From: JAZDFH01 sp043808035
GTDB taxonomy: Bacteria > Patescibacteriota > Minisyncoccia > UBA6257 > Colwellbacteraceae
NCBI GenBank assembly: GCA_043808035.1
Contig: JAZDFH010000043.1
Coordinates: 1-25,388 of the forward strand
Length of the DNA: 25,388 nucleotides
Reading direction: 5' to 3'
Position 1 is the stretch's first letter. Each line of letters opens with the position of its first letter. A model generated the notes under the pieces. The model made no database searches. It was given only the letters and a program-made list of their open reading frames with translations, and was not told where the DNA came from. The position numbers and the translations under genes were made by a program. Of this stretch, positions 1 through 6,776 are shown piece after piece.

Positions 1-105
1 AGGGTGTTTTGGAGGTTGATGTCGAGGGATAATAGGTTCTATTTCATTCCAGAGAGCGTCTGGGATTATATAGTCTTTGCGAACATGTTTCTTCTTTGTT
101 TTCAT
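1..105 (-). CDS. IS5-family transposase, N-terminal part only
   Basis: An open frame of 35 codons starts with ATG at 105-103 and runs off the left edge without a stop. The peptide begins MKTKKKHVRKDYIIPD and continues with ALWNEIEPIIPRHQPP. The pattern 'W..IEP.IP...P' is the hallmark of the N-terminal DUF4096/helix-turn-helix region of IS5-family transposases, which bind the element's ends before the DDE domain cuts. Only this DNA-binding start is visible; the catalytic domain would be outside the window. A second ATG seven bases upstream is in another frame. I see no Shine-Dalgarno sequence. Identification rests on a short motif but is supported by the element-like boundary at about 137. Confidence 0.65.
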   Translation of the reverse strand, partial: MKTKKKHVRKDYIIPDALWNEIEPIIPRHQPPKHP

Positions 106-137
106 TCATATAGTATAACATGTATTGGGATAGGCTC
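1..137 (-). mobile_element. End of an IS5-type insertion sequence (cut by window edge)
   Basis: The segment holds the first 35 codons of a transposase reading leftwards out of the window, plus about 32 bases of non-coding end. I place the element's outer end near base 137, because from base 138 rightwards the sequence reads in frame as L,D-transpeptidase. Read on the minus strand, the end begins GAGCCTATCCCAATAC, which resembles the terminal repeats of some IS5-family (IS427/IS1031-like) elements as I remember them. The bases next to it (TTA) fit the short TNA targets of that group. The other end lies outside the window, so neither the repeat nor a target duplication can be confirmed. Confidence 0.6.
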
Positions 138-484
138 TTAAAGAAACAGAAGCTGATAGCATGGGAGCAAAATGATGCAGGAGACAAAAAGGTTGCTTTT
201 GAAACATTGGTTTCTACAGGGATTAATAATTACACCAGACAAGGGACATTCACCATTTATGCTTTCAGAATACTATACATAGCTATATGAAAGGTTCGGA
301 TTACGATTTGCCCGGAGTTCCGTTTGATATGTATTTTGATGGAGGGAGAGCGCTTCACGGAGCATATTGGCATAACAGTTTTGGCAGTGTTAGAAGTCAT
401 GGTTGTGTTAATCTTCCACTTGATGCAGCTGAATGGTTGTGGTTTTGGGTTAACGGCAAGAAGCTTACAGTTTTTGTACATTGA
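138..484 (+). pseudogene. L,D-transpeptidase (YkuD) remnant, truncated and frameshifted
   Basis: L,D-transpeptidases make 3-3 crosslinks in peptidoglycan or anchor proteins to it, acting outside the membrane. The right part (287-484) reads HGAYWHNSFG then SHGCVNLP, the YkuD catalytic signature with His, Ser, His, Gly and the nucleophile Cys, followed by the usual 'AEWLWFW' ending. The left part (from 138) reads LKKQKLIAWEQND then FETLVSTG and GTFTIYAF, which is the typical upstream half of the same domain, but in another frame. The frames join if one A is restored near 269-271. The N-terminus, including any signal peptide, is missing because the IS end abuts base 138. A strong hairpin terminator follows. 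It is a dead gene unless the frameshift is an assembly error and the start lies elsewhere; the IS boundary makes the latter unlikely. Confidence 0.85.
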
Positions 485-494
485 TGAAGGATGA

Positions 495-536
495 AATCGA
501 AAAAACAGGATATCATAATATCCTGTTTTTTCGATT
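495..536. terminator. Bidirectional rho-independent terminator
   Basis: Nineteen-base perfect arms at 495-513 and 518-536 flank a four-base loop. The stem carries an A-run on the left and a T-run on the right, so it can end transcription from either side. It lies 10 bases after the L,D-transpeptidase stop. Confidence 0.85.
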
Positions 537-561
537 GTCAGAATCAAACGTATGCTATACT
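535..561 (+). promoter_or_regulatory. Promoter for the SGNH-hydrolase-like gene
   Basis: TTGTCA at 535-540 and an extended minus-10 (TGC then TATACT, 553-561) are separated by 15 bases. The short spacing is compensated by the TGn extension. Transcription would start near 568, nine bases before the chosen ATG at 577. Confidence 0.5.
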
Positions 562-576
562 AATAAAAAATATATA

Positions 577-1626
577 ATGGGCTATTCATGGATTCATAAA
601 AACAAAATAGGTTTTTTTCTAATATGTTTTGTCAGTGGGATTTTATTATGTTCTCACTGTGTTTTTGCAAAGACAGGAGGAGAAAAAATTATTTTTTTAC
701 ATCATTCTACAGGAGGGAATGTGTATACTGGTGGAAAGGTAAAAAATTGGATTGATACGTATAATCAACAAAACGGTACATCATATCAGATTATAGAAAG
801 AGCGTATCCTAATAGTCCGTATCCATGGAATAATTATCCGTATGATTACTGGAATCTATGGATTAATAGTGCGTGTAACAAGACAAATCCTGCTATTGCA
901 TGTTTGGACACGTTGACTGCAGAGTATGATGTAATTATTTTTAAACACTGTTTCCCAGGTTCTGTTATTTTGGAAGATAGTGGAAATCCAAGTATCAGTT
1001 CAAGCCGAAAGTCCTTGGAAAACTACAAGTTGCAATATCGGGCGCTGCGTGATTTGATGGATTCGTATCCTCATAATACATTTATCATCTGGACGTTGGT
1101 TCCTTTGCATCGACTTGCGACCAACGCGGAAAACGCAGCACGCGCAAAACAATTTGTTGATTGGGTAAAAAATGATTTCTTACAAGAAGATGGGGAAAAA
1201 CATTCGAATATTCATATTTTTGACTTTTGGGGATTAACGGCGGGGACAGATAATTATTTAAAATATGACTATGAAAAAAGTCATACAAATAATGATTCTC
1301 ATCCCAATAATAGAGCGAACCAATACAGTGGACCAATTTTTGCACAAGCGATTGTGGATGTGCAAAAAATCGATAGTATCGCTGACATCTCTGATACTGA
1401 TACTCCTTTTGAACAAAGTCCCGTTTTGGATAATAAAAGTAATTCTAATGAGGTAGAGCACATTGAGACGCAAGCGGAAGGGCAAGATTTAGGAAACAAA
1501 TTAGTTGATAGTAAGGAAAATATCGCCACGTCCGTAGAAACGAATATCAATATCCCTTTGTTATCAGTTGGTACTCTTATAGGGCTTTTCATTATTTTTG
1601 TGATAGCAAAAGTGTTTATCTTTTGA
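577..1626 (+). CDS. Secreted SGNH/GDSL-hydrolase-like protein with C-terminal membrane anchor
   Basis: 349 aa. The N-terminus has basic residues then a hydrophobic stretch (about 11-25) ending CVFAK, a plausible signal peptide cleaved after Ala31. The mature protein opens with IIFLHHSTGGN (about 38-48), where Ser44 sits in the position of the nucleophile of SGNH hydrolases. A late NDSHPNNRAN block (about 239-248) matches the D-x-x-H end of that fold. A linker rich in Ser, Asp and Glu follows, then one hydrophobic segment (about 324-349) that would anchor the C-terminus. The substrate is unknown; this fold hydrolyses esters on sugars or lipids. I chose ATG 577 because a longer frame from 481 runs through the terminator hairpin and the promoter. 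No operon partner is visible. SGNH assignment is moderate because the Gly and Asn blocks are not clear. Confidence 0.65.
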   Translation: MGYSWIHKNKIGFFLICFVSGILLCSHCVFAKTGGEKIIFLHHSTGGNVYTGGKVKNWIDTYNQQNGTSYQIIERAYPNSPYPWNNYPYDYWNLWINSACNKTNPAIACLDTLTAEYDVIIFKHCFPGSVILEDSGNPSISSSRKSLENYKLQYRALRDLMDSYPHNTFIIWTLVPLHRLATNAENAARAKQFVDWVKNDFLQEDGEKHSNIHIFDFWGLTAGTDNYLKYDYEKSHTNNDSHPNNRANQYSGPIFAQAIVDVQKIDSIADISDTDTPFEQSPVLDNKSNSNEVEHIETQAEGQDLGNKLVDSKENIATSVETNINIPLLSVGTLIGLFIIFVIAKVFIF

Positions 1627-1703
1627 TATAAGCTCCCTTCGTTCAATTCTTATCCACAAGCTTATATTAGGATGATTGTGAAAATTTTTGTATTATATGT
1701 CTT

Positions 1704-2201
1704 ATGCTCCAAAAACAATCAATTGACAATCAATCAAATATTTTTCAAGAATTTGTTGCTAATTTTGATGTACGCGATTTAGCAGAAAAGAAACTTCCCG
1801 ATGAAAAAGATTTAAAAACAGTTGAAGAAAAATTTAGAATTACTTTACCATTTTCATATCGTAGTTTTGTTTTAGAACACGGTATGGTCTATACTCCCAA
1901 CCTTTTAGATTTTGTCATCAATAATCACAATATATTACCCGATGTTCAAGAATTTTTGGATACTGCTGAATTGATATTGAGTAATGAAATATATTGGCAA
2001 CGGGGGATGGATAAGAACTATTTCGGTTTTGCTGCGGATTGTATGGGGAACTTGATATGTTTTAATATCGAAGATTTGCGTTGTCCATCTCCTCCTGATG
2101 CCCCAATATATTTTTTTGATCATGTTTTTATAACAACAAAATTAATAGCAGATTCTTTCCTGTCATGGTTATATGCCTTAAATCAGTTAAGACTGCAATA
2201 A
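1704..2201 (+). CDS. SUKH/SMI1-KNR4 family protein
   Basis: 165 aa. The block from about 28 to 60, with KLPDEKDLKTVEEKF, LPFSYRSFVLEHG and a following hydrophobic strand, is the SMI1/KNR4 (SUKH) signature. The centre has YFGFAADCMGNLICFN and the end has APIYFFDH and SFLSWLYAL, both usual in this fold. In bacteria most SUKH proteins are immunity proteins that neutralise polymorphic or contact-dependent toxins, though some have other binding roles. No toxin gene is next to it here, so it is an orphan. It has no signal peptide and should be cytoplasmic. The start is the first ATG in frame; there is no Shine-Dalgarno sequence. Two hairpins after the stop separate it from the converging minus-strand genes. 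Confidence 0.75.
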   Translation: MLQKQSIDNQSNIFQEFVANFDVRDLAEKKLPDEKDLKTVEEKFRITLPFSYRSFVLEHGMVYTPNLLDFVINNHNILPDVQEFLDTAELILSNEIYWQRGMDKNYFGFAADCMGNLICFNIEDLRCPSPPDAPIYFFDHVFITTKLIADSFLSWLYALNQLRLQ

Positions 2202-2218
2202 AATGATGTGATGAATCA

Positions 2219-2250
2219 TAAAGACTCTTTTTATAAGGAGGTCTTTATTT
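2219..2250 (+). terminator. Terminator after the SUKH gene
   Basis: AAAGAC at 2220-2225 pairs with GTCTTT at 2241-2246, extended inward by CTC/GAG-type pairs with a bulge, and is followed by ATTTTAT. A second, imperfect hairpin (2270-2304, ten pairs with G-U wobbles and one mismatch, then a T-run) lies just before the end of the converging gene and may act as a backup. Confidence 0.55.
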
Positions 2251-2302
2251 TATGAGTGTATCGAAAAAGAAAGGCTGCCCTCAAAGTATGTAGACGGCTT
2301 TT

Positions 2303-3181
2303 TTATTTAGAGAGATATCGTTTAGTGATGCTGTCGATAAGGATAGCGGGAACGTCTATTTGTGTTGCCGCAAAGAAACCTTTTATCTGAGGTGATTTAT
2401 TCACTTCAAGTAATTGTGGTCCTGTTGGTGTGCGTATAAAATCAACACCCCCGAAATCAATATTATATGCTTGAGCTGCACGGATAGAAATATTTTTTTC
2501 ATGATCGGTAATTTCTATCGGTTCAGTAGTTGCACCTTTAGATACATTGTTATAGAACCCATCAATCGATGTTCGTTTAATGGCGCCGATGCACATATCT
2601 TCGAATACGAGTACTCTTACGTCATAATTATTAGGTATATATTCTTGAATGAGAATCGCTCCTGCCAGGCTTTCAATTTTTTTAGTCAGTTCGGATTCGT
2701 TGTTAATTTTCCATACATTTTCTCCTTTTGCTCCTCGTGTTTTTAGGACACAAGGAAATTGTATAAGAGACAAAATAGTTTTTTTATGAGGAATATAGCC
2801 TCGTTGATCACAAACGATTGAATGGGGGACAGGAAGCCCTGCAGATCCAAATATAGTCATTTGTGCCGCTTTGCCTTTATTTGTTGTGTCATGTAAATTT
2901 ACCTGATCATTATAAGGAATTTTTTTAAAATCAATATATTCGCATATAATTGTCGCGAATTCACCCAAAATTTCTTTCCCTTTTTTTCGGATAAAAATGT
3001 ATCCTGCATCATCAAAACATAAAGGAGAGCCGTTATCGTAAAAATCGATATGATTAGTATGTATATCGATAATAATATTGGTTGTTTTTGTAATACGATA
3101 GACAATTTGCCGAGTTTTACATGCTTCGATAAAAAGTTTCTCAAAAATTTTTTCAGGATTGAGTAATATAAAAGGCTTCAT
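2303..3181 (-). CDS. RimK-like ATP-grasp ligase
   Basis: 292 aa, a normal size for RimK/GshB-type ATP-grasp enzymes, which join a carboxylate to an amine via an acyl phosphate. The central lobe has FPCVLKTRGAKGENVW (about 152-167), the ATP-binding lysine and glycine-rich loop, then ILIQEYIPNNYDVRVLVF (about 186-203). The last lobe has GVDFIRTPTGPQLLEVNKSP (about 254-273), carrying the metal-binding Glu and Asn. The C-terminal match to the RimK pattern 'EVN.SP...G' is clear. The substrate cannot be told from sequence: peptide or protein glutamylation and small-peptide synthesis are both possible. It is the last gene of a minus-strand run, 55 bases after the UDG-family gene. Confidence 0.8.
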   Translation of the reverse strand: MKPFILLNPEKIFEKLFIEACKTRQIVYRITKTTNIIIDIHTNHIDFYDNGSPLCFDDAGYIFIRKKGKEILGEFATIICEYIDFKKIPYNDQVNLHDTTNKGKAAQMTIFGSAGLPVPHSIVCDQRGYIPHKKTILSLIQFPCVLKTRGAKGENVWKINNESELTKKIESLAGAILIQEYIPNNYDVRVLVFEDMCIGAIKRTSIDGFYNNVSKGATTEPIEITDHEKNISIRAAQAYNIDFGGVDFIRTPTGPQLLEVNKSPQIKGFFAATQIDVPAILIDSITKRYLSK

Positions 3182-3236
3182 AAGTATATTTTACATAATA
3201 CATATGGAGTAGTAAATCTCATTTCATTTACAAAAG

Positions 3237-3923
3237 TTAGTTTGATAGAATACTTTTACAAGTATTTTTAGTGATCAACGTCGTAATGCGTGAGATGGCT
3301 TTTGTCATGTTTCTTTGCCCTTGTCCGACAGGATAATAAGTAGGGTAGACGGGGAAATGCTTTTGATCAATATTCAATATTTCGTACTCCTTCGAGGGAT
3401 ATTGCGACACTGATATATTTTTTTGTAATAATATTGAACTTACTTGATTGCCAAAGGGTATAATTTTACCAGGACATATCGTTTGTATTTCATCATATAT
3501 GACTGGCAAATATTCACGAAATATCGAGTTGGGGAGTGGTCTCGCATCCTGTTGGGTGCAACTTGCAAGATTCGTGATATATAACTTTTTTGTAGAGATA
3601 TGAGTGTATAATTCTATAACATCTGTTTCTTTCCACTCTTCTGGACGAATGGTACAAATATAATCGATAGCAGCTTTATCAATGAGTGTGAGTTCCGCAA
3701 GCATTTGCCACACTTTTTTTGTCCCAACCCAAGGTGCTCGTAGTCCTTGCCATGTAGGATGGGCAGAGACATTTCGAGCAGTTGGGTTCATAAAAAGCAA
3801 CATAATATCGGGATAGTGCAAACATCCTGCGCCACGTATCATTTCGTTCTTATTATGTCCGTATTTTTTATGAAGCTGACGTTCTTTTGGAGAGGGTGGT
3901 GTAAGTTGCAACGTTTTTATCAT
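3237..3923 (-). CDS. Uracil-DNA glycosylase superfamily protein
   Basis: 228 aa. The motif IMLLFMNPTARNVSAHP with WQGLRAPWVGTKKVWQML (about 41-73) corresponds to motif A of Mug/TDG-like members of the uracil-DNA glycosylase superfamily. The late PTYYPVGQGQRNMTKA (near 200-215) corresponds to the loop that inserts into DNA (motif B region). Such enzymes flip out and remove uracil or mismatched bases to start base-excision repair. A central CTQQDARPLP segment fits the family's middle loop. I prefer ATG at 3923 over an in-frame GTG nine bases upstream. It lies 13-22 bases after the TPR gene and before the ATP-grasp gene, all on the minus strand, so co-transcription is likely. Which base it removes is unknown. 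Confidence 0.75.
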   Translation of the reverse strand: MIKTLQLTPPSPKERQLHKKYGHNKNEMIRGAGCLHYPDIMLLFMNPTARNVSAHPTWQGLRAPWVGTKKVWQMLAELTLIDKAAIDYICTIRPEEWKETDVIELYTHISTKKLYITNLASCTQQDARPLPNSIFREYLPVIYDEIQTICPGKIIPFGNQVSSILLQKNISVSQYPSKEYEILNIDQKHFPVYPTYYPVGQGQRNMTKAISRITTLITKNTCKSILSN

Positions 3924-3945
3924 GACTGACACAGAATACAGCTAT

Positions 3946-4404
3946 TTATTGTTCTTGGGGATTTCCATTTTTTATATTTTCCACAAGTGTTATAAAATCA
4001 GGTTTTTGAAAGTAACTTTGTAATTCTTCTGTCTCCAAGAATGAATCAAGCATCCATGGTGTTTGTTTAAGTCTTTCCGAAATAACATCATAAAGTCTTC
4101 TTTCATTTTCCGATTTAGCAAAATAGAAGCAACATCTAAAAAGAGGTTTTGTCGCAGCGACTTGATCTGTTTCTAAAATATATGATCTAAAATATGCTTC
4201 CGCTGCTGCATTATACATTTTAAGGCAAGCGAGACATACGCCATAGTTAAACCAACTTGTTGAAATTTTGGGGTCTATATTTATAATCTCTTCTATTGAT
4301 GATTTTGCTTCTTCGTAATTTTTATTTTTAAATGCCTCTCTGAAAAGGCTTAGTTTCTTTTCAGTTTCTGTTTCTATAGATCCTTTTTTAAAAAAGTTGA
4401 ACAT
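3946..4404 (-). CDS. Small TPR-repeat protein
   Basis: 152 aa from the ATG at 4404 (MFNFFKKGS). Two helical hairpins are visible at about 18-72: KNKNYEEAKSSIEEIINIDP and then WFNYGVCLACLKMYNAAAEA with a following YILETDQ. These have the Tyr/Ala/Pro spacing of tetratricopeptide repeats, which bind other proteins. The C-terminal third (TPWMLDSFLETEELQSYFQK) looks like the 'D.DL..LR..P.F' ending of many bacterial TPR proteins. A longer frame goes upstream to 4494 but would add a hydrophobic AT-rich stretch and run into the promoter of the divergent gene. The leader has no Shine-Dalgarno; TACAAT about nine bases before the ATG could be a minus-10, giving an almost leaderless mRNA. Partner unknown. 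Confidence 0.65.
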   Translation of the reverse strand: MFNFFKKGSIETETEKKLSLFREAFKNKNYEEAKSSIEEIINIDPKISTSWFNYGVCLACLKMYNAAAEAYFRSYILETDQVAATKPLFRCCFYFAKSENERRLYDVISERLKQTPWMLDSFLETEELQSYFQKPDFITLVENIKNGNPQEQ

Positions 4405-4485
4405 ATTAGTATTGTAGTCTAATAGAATAAAGAATAAAAGAAATTGTATAATTATCATTTTATTGTGAAAGTAATGACTTTGTAA

Positions 4486-4513
4486 TTGACACATTTTGTA
4501 AATATGGTATTCT
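4486..4513 (+). promoter_or_regulatory. Strong promoter for the 116-aa gene
   Basis: TTGACA (consensus minus-35) at 4486-4491, 16 bases, then TATTCT at 4508-4513 preceded by TGG, an extended minus-10. The expected start is near 4520, leaving a leader of about 80 bases. Confidence 0.7.
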
Positions 4514-4533
4514 ATAAAAAGTTAATCAGTAAT

Positions 4534-4590
4534 ATGAGCGACTATGATAGTTATCTTAATTTTTAAAGAAATATAAGAAGCTATCCGCTC
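4534..4590 (+). promoter_or_regulatory. Structured leader with a possible 10-codon leader peptide
   Basis: GAGCG (4536-4540) and GATAG (4546-4550) pair with CGCTC (4586-4590) and CTATC (4581-4585), a ten-pair stem with a five-base bulge that ends 11 bases before the start codon. The left half also contains ATG at 4534 opening a ten-codon frame, MSDYDSYLNF, that stops at 4566. Translation of this small frame would open the stem, so it could work as a simple switch. No Shine-Dalgarno precedes it. Confidence 0.35.
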
Positions 4591-4601
4591 CTTAAAAAAT
4601 T

Positions 4602-4952
4602 ATGAAAAAACAATACTTGAAGGGCGTAAAATACGACCTTCAAAAAATTATCCAAGATCTACCTACCAGAAAGGCAAACAAACTAATCAAGTTTGCTTTG
4701 AGAGCAAAGCACGCATGGGATCAAGGTTGCGGGCCGGGCTTTGATGAAGACCTGTTAACTTTAAGATTAGAGCAGGCAATTGCATTTATTGCCAAGGGCA
4801 CGAATATGCCAGAGAAGAAGGTAAAGAATATTATCTTCCAAGATAATGGTAGTACGGTAAAGAAAGTATTGAATAGAATCAAGATTACTCCTGCAGAGAT
4901 TGAAAAGGCATATATCAAGACTATGGCGCCAGGTACCTGTATGGGATTTTAG
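4602..4952 (+). CDS. Small conserved-looking protein of unknown function
   Basis: 116 aa; I do not recognise it. The protein is basic and predicted helical, with no signal peptide or membrane segment. Visible features are a Lys-rich start, a WDQGCGPGFDEDLLTL block at about 46-61 and a CMGF end, giving two Cys in Gly-rich surroundings. The helix KKVLNRIKITPAEIEKAY (about 87-104) could bind nucleic acid, but that is a guess. The gene stands alone between a near-consensus promoter and a perfect hairpin terminator, so it is probably abundantly transcribed. Its leader is long and structured, unlike most genes here. The reading frame has normal codon use for the window and I am confident that it is real, though not what it does. 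Confidence 0.8.
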   Translation: MKKQYLKGVKYDLQKIIQDLPTRKANKLIKFALRAKHAWDQGCGPGFDEDLLTLRLEQAIAFIAKGTNMPEKKVKNIIFQDNGSTVKKVLNRIKITPAEIEKAYIKTMAPGTCMGF

Positions 4953-4957
4953 ATACT

Positions 4958-4997
4958 CAAAAACCCGTTTCGTAATTATTACGAAACGGGTTTTTTT
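4958..4997 (+). terminator. Strong rho-independent terminator
   Basis: AAACCCGTTTCGTAAT at 4961-4976 pairs with its complement at 4978-4993, followed by a T-run to 4997. It starts eight bases after the stop of the 116-aa gene. Confidence 0.9.
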
Positions 4998-5074
4998 ATA
5001 GATAAAAAATCAAATTATTTATTATCAATACAAATGATACAATTGATCTTGATGAAATAGGCTAGGTGGAGTAC

Positions 5075-5112
5075 AATCAAAAACCCACCCAATACTGGAT
5101 GGATTTTTGATT
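5075..5112 (-). terminator. Terminator of the RNA helicase gene
   Basis: Arms at 5075-5091 and 5095-5112 pair almost fully. The differences are all U-G wobbles when read on the minus strand and mismatches when read on the plus strand, so it serves the minus-strand helicase gene. It lies 23 bases after that gene's stop. Confidence 0.7.
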
Positions 5113-5134
5113 TCAGAATGAGTGATATGTAATA

Positions 5135-6328
5135 TTAGAACCTAGCTGATTGTTCAATAAAAGTTAATGCTTTACCTGTTTTGTCTCCACGTCCGGTACG
5201 TCCGATGCGGTGGATATAGTCCTCATAGGTAGAAGGAAGTTCGTAATTGATTACGTGGCTGATATTAGGAATATCAAGTCCGCGTGCCGCTACGTCTGTA
5301 GCAACCAAGACCTTGACTGCGCTGTTTTTGAATAATGTTAAAGCGCGTTGGCGTTGACCGTGATTTTTATTTCCATGGATTGATTCCACCTTGAAACCGT
5401 TATCGGAAAGCAGTTGAGACAAACGTTCAACTCCAAATTTAGTCCGTCCAAAGATTAACACTTTGTTAAATTCGGGTTTGACCAATAAATCGCGTAAAAG
5501 GTCGAATTTTGTCTCACTTTTTACATAGACGACATCTTGATCTATTCCAGAGGCAGTATCGCGGGTTTTGACTGAAATATTGATAGGATTGTTCAAGAAT
5601 TCGTTAATGATACATTTGATATCATTTGACAATGTTGCTGAGAAGAAAAGGGTATGACGGTTTTCAGGCATAGCTGACATTAGGAACCGCATGTCGTTTA
5701 TAAATCCCATATCGAGCATACGATCAGACTCGTCCAAGACGACAGTTTGAAAGTTTTTTAGTTGTAAACGACCGCGTTCGCTAAGATCCTTAAGTCGTCC
5801 AGGGGTTCCAATAACAAAGTTATGGCTGCGACGTAGATCATCGATTTGGCGGAAAATAGGCATACCTCCCACAGCACAGACCGAAAAGATACGTAGACCG
5901 AAAGCGAATTTGATTAATTCTTGATTGATCTGGATTGCCAACTCTCGCGTAGGGGCAACGATTAGTACATTCTGTTTTTTGTCGTTTACAACCTTGTTCA
6001 AAAGTGGAACGATAAAAGCAGCCGTTTTCCCTGTCCCAGTATTTGCAATACCGACGATATCGCGACCTTCCAAAACATGCGGAATAGCTTGGTCTTGGAT
6101 TGGTGTCGGATTATTATAGCCGGCTCTCAAGACATTTTTTTTTAGGCGGTCATCAATGGAAAAACTTGCAAAAGAATTCACAGCCTTATAAGACTCCACC
6201 TTTATATCAGGAGAGGCTTTATTTATAAATTTCGATACATCACTGAACTGATTTCGTCCTGCACGAGACCTGCTTGCGCCTGGACGTCTGCTGAAGCGTT
6301 GGCTTCGGCCAATATTTTTATTATACAT
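5135..6328 (-). CDS. DEAD-box ATP-dependent RNA helicase (RhlE-like)
   Basis: 397 aa. All helicase motifs are present: Q motif (FSIDDRL...NNPTPIQ, about 56-78), motif I ANTGTGKT (95-102), Ia APTRELA, Ib GTPGR, motif II DESD (199-202), III SAT (230-232), IV VLIFGRTK, V VATDVAARGLD and VI HRIGRTGR. Such enzymes unwind short RNA duplexes and help ribosome assembly and mRNA decay, often in the cold. Motif II reads DESD instead of DEAD, a tolerated variant. The first 30 residues are rich in Arg and Ser and could bind RNA. There is no long C-terminal tail. The gene has its own promoter (6431-6459), a leader of about 97 bases with a long hairpin over the start region, and its own terminator. The start ATG at 6328 follows a weak AGAAG. 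Confidence 0.92.
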   Translation of the reverse strand: MYNKNIGRSQRFSRRPGASRSRAGRNQFSDVSKFINKASPDIKVESYKAVNSFASFSIDDRLKKNVLRAGYNNPTPIQDQAIPHVLEGRDIVGIANTGTGKTAAFIVPLLNKVVNDKKQNVLIVAPTRELAIQINQELIKFAFGLRIFSVCAVGGMPIFRQIDDLRRSHNFVIGTPGRLKDLSERGRLQLKNFQTVVLDESDRMLDMGFINDMRFLMSAMPENRHTLFFSATLSNDIKCIINEFLNNPINISVKTRDTASGIDQDVVYVKSETKFDLLRDLLVKPEFNKVLIFGRTKFGVERLSQLLSDNGFKVESIHGNKNHGQRQRALTLFKNSAVKVLVATDVAARGLDIPNISHVINYELPSTYEDYIHRIGRTGRGDKTGKALTFIEQSARF

Positions 6329-6401
6329 ATATTTCTTCTAGTCTTTGGTTAAGAGATAAGCCGACTAGGATCTCTTAAGTTCCAATCTAAGAAGAATATA
6401 T
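6327..6401 (-). promoter_or_regulatory. Long leader hairpin masking the helicase start region
   Basis: Four blocks pair in nested order: 6327-6341 with 6387-6401 (one-base bulges), 6345-6348 (TTGG) with 6382-6385 (CCAA), and 6349-6357 with 6370-6378 (perfect nine pairs), around a 12-base loop. In the mRNA the 3' arm contains the AGAAG ribosome-binding sequence and reaches the first two bases of the start codon. The fold would hide the start site, and the enzyme encoded is one that unwinds RNA. Confidence 0.6.
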
Positions 6402-6430
6402 GGAGACAAGAGATATAACTTATTGAGATA

Positions 6431-6459
6431 GTTATATTACAAATATAATATCTTGTCAA
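6431..6459 (-). promoter_or_regulatory. Promoter of the RNA helicase gene
   Basis: On the minus strand, TTGACA (plus 6454-6459), a 17-base spacer and TATAAC (plus 6431-6436). The expected start near 6425 gives a leader of about 97 bases that includes the hairpin. Confidence 0.7.
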
Positions 6460-6572
6460 GTGGATGTATTGAAAGTAACCTTAGAGTGCGCAAAAGGGGG
6501 GATGGAAACAAATTTAAATTTTTATGGGGAAAAAAGTTTGGTTTTTCCTCTTTTGCCCCAAGTTTGTCAGTA

Positions 6573-6737
6573 TCACTGTATGATTTTGTAGACTATCCAA
6601 ATACCGGCTATACTACCGATGGAACTAAAAATAACGGAAGAAAATGAGAACATACCTGCCCCCCATAATGAAGGGATAAATCCTCCGAGGATGGATCCAA
6701 GAAAAAGACCAAGATAAATAAAACGACGATCAATCAT
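6573..6737 (-). CDS. Small membrane protein, 54 aa
   Basis: The frame runs from ATG at 6737 to TGA at 6573. The peptide starts MIDRRFIYLGLFLGSILGG and has two hydrophobic segments (about 6-20 and 33-51) joined by FIPSLWGAG. Gly spaced within the first helix and the FIP.LWG turn recall short two-helix proteins I have seen in Patescibacteria, but I know no function. The gene is too short for most gene-finding cut-offs. A GGAAAAA/TTTTTCC hairpin (6531-6551) follows the stop on the minus strand. No Shine-Dalgarno is present. Confidence 0.65.
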   Translation of the reverse strand: MIDRRFIYLGLFLGSILGGFIPSLWGAGMFSFSSVIFSSIGSIAGIWIVYKIIQ

Positions 6738-6776
6738 ATCGTTTTATAGAACCTTTTTATATTATTTAAGTAAATT

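Noticed and set aside
481..576. Start of the SGNH-like protein at ATG 481-484 region
   Set aside because: It would read through the terminator hairpin and the promoter and place 32 residues before the signal peptide.
6453..6647. A 64-codon frame on the plus strand
   Set aside because: It overlaps the helicase promoter and the 54-aa membrane protein gene on the other strand, and its composition does not look like a protein.
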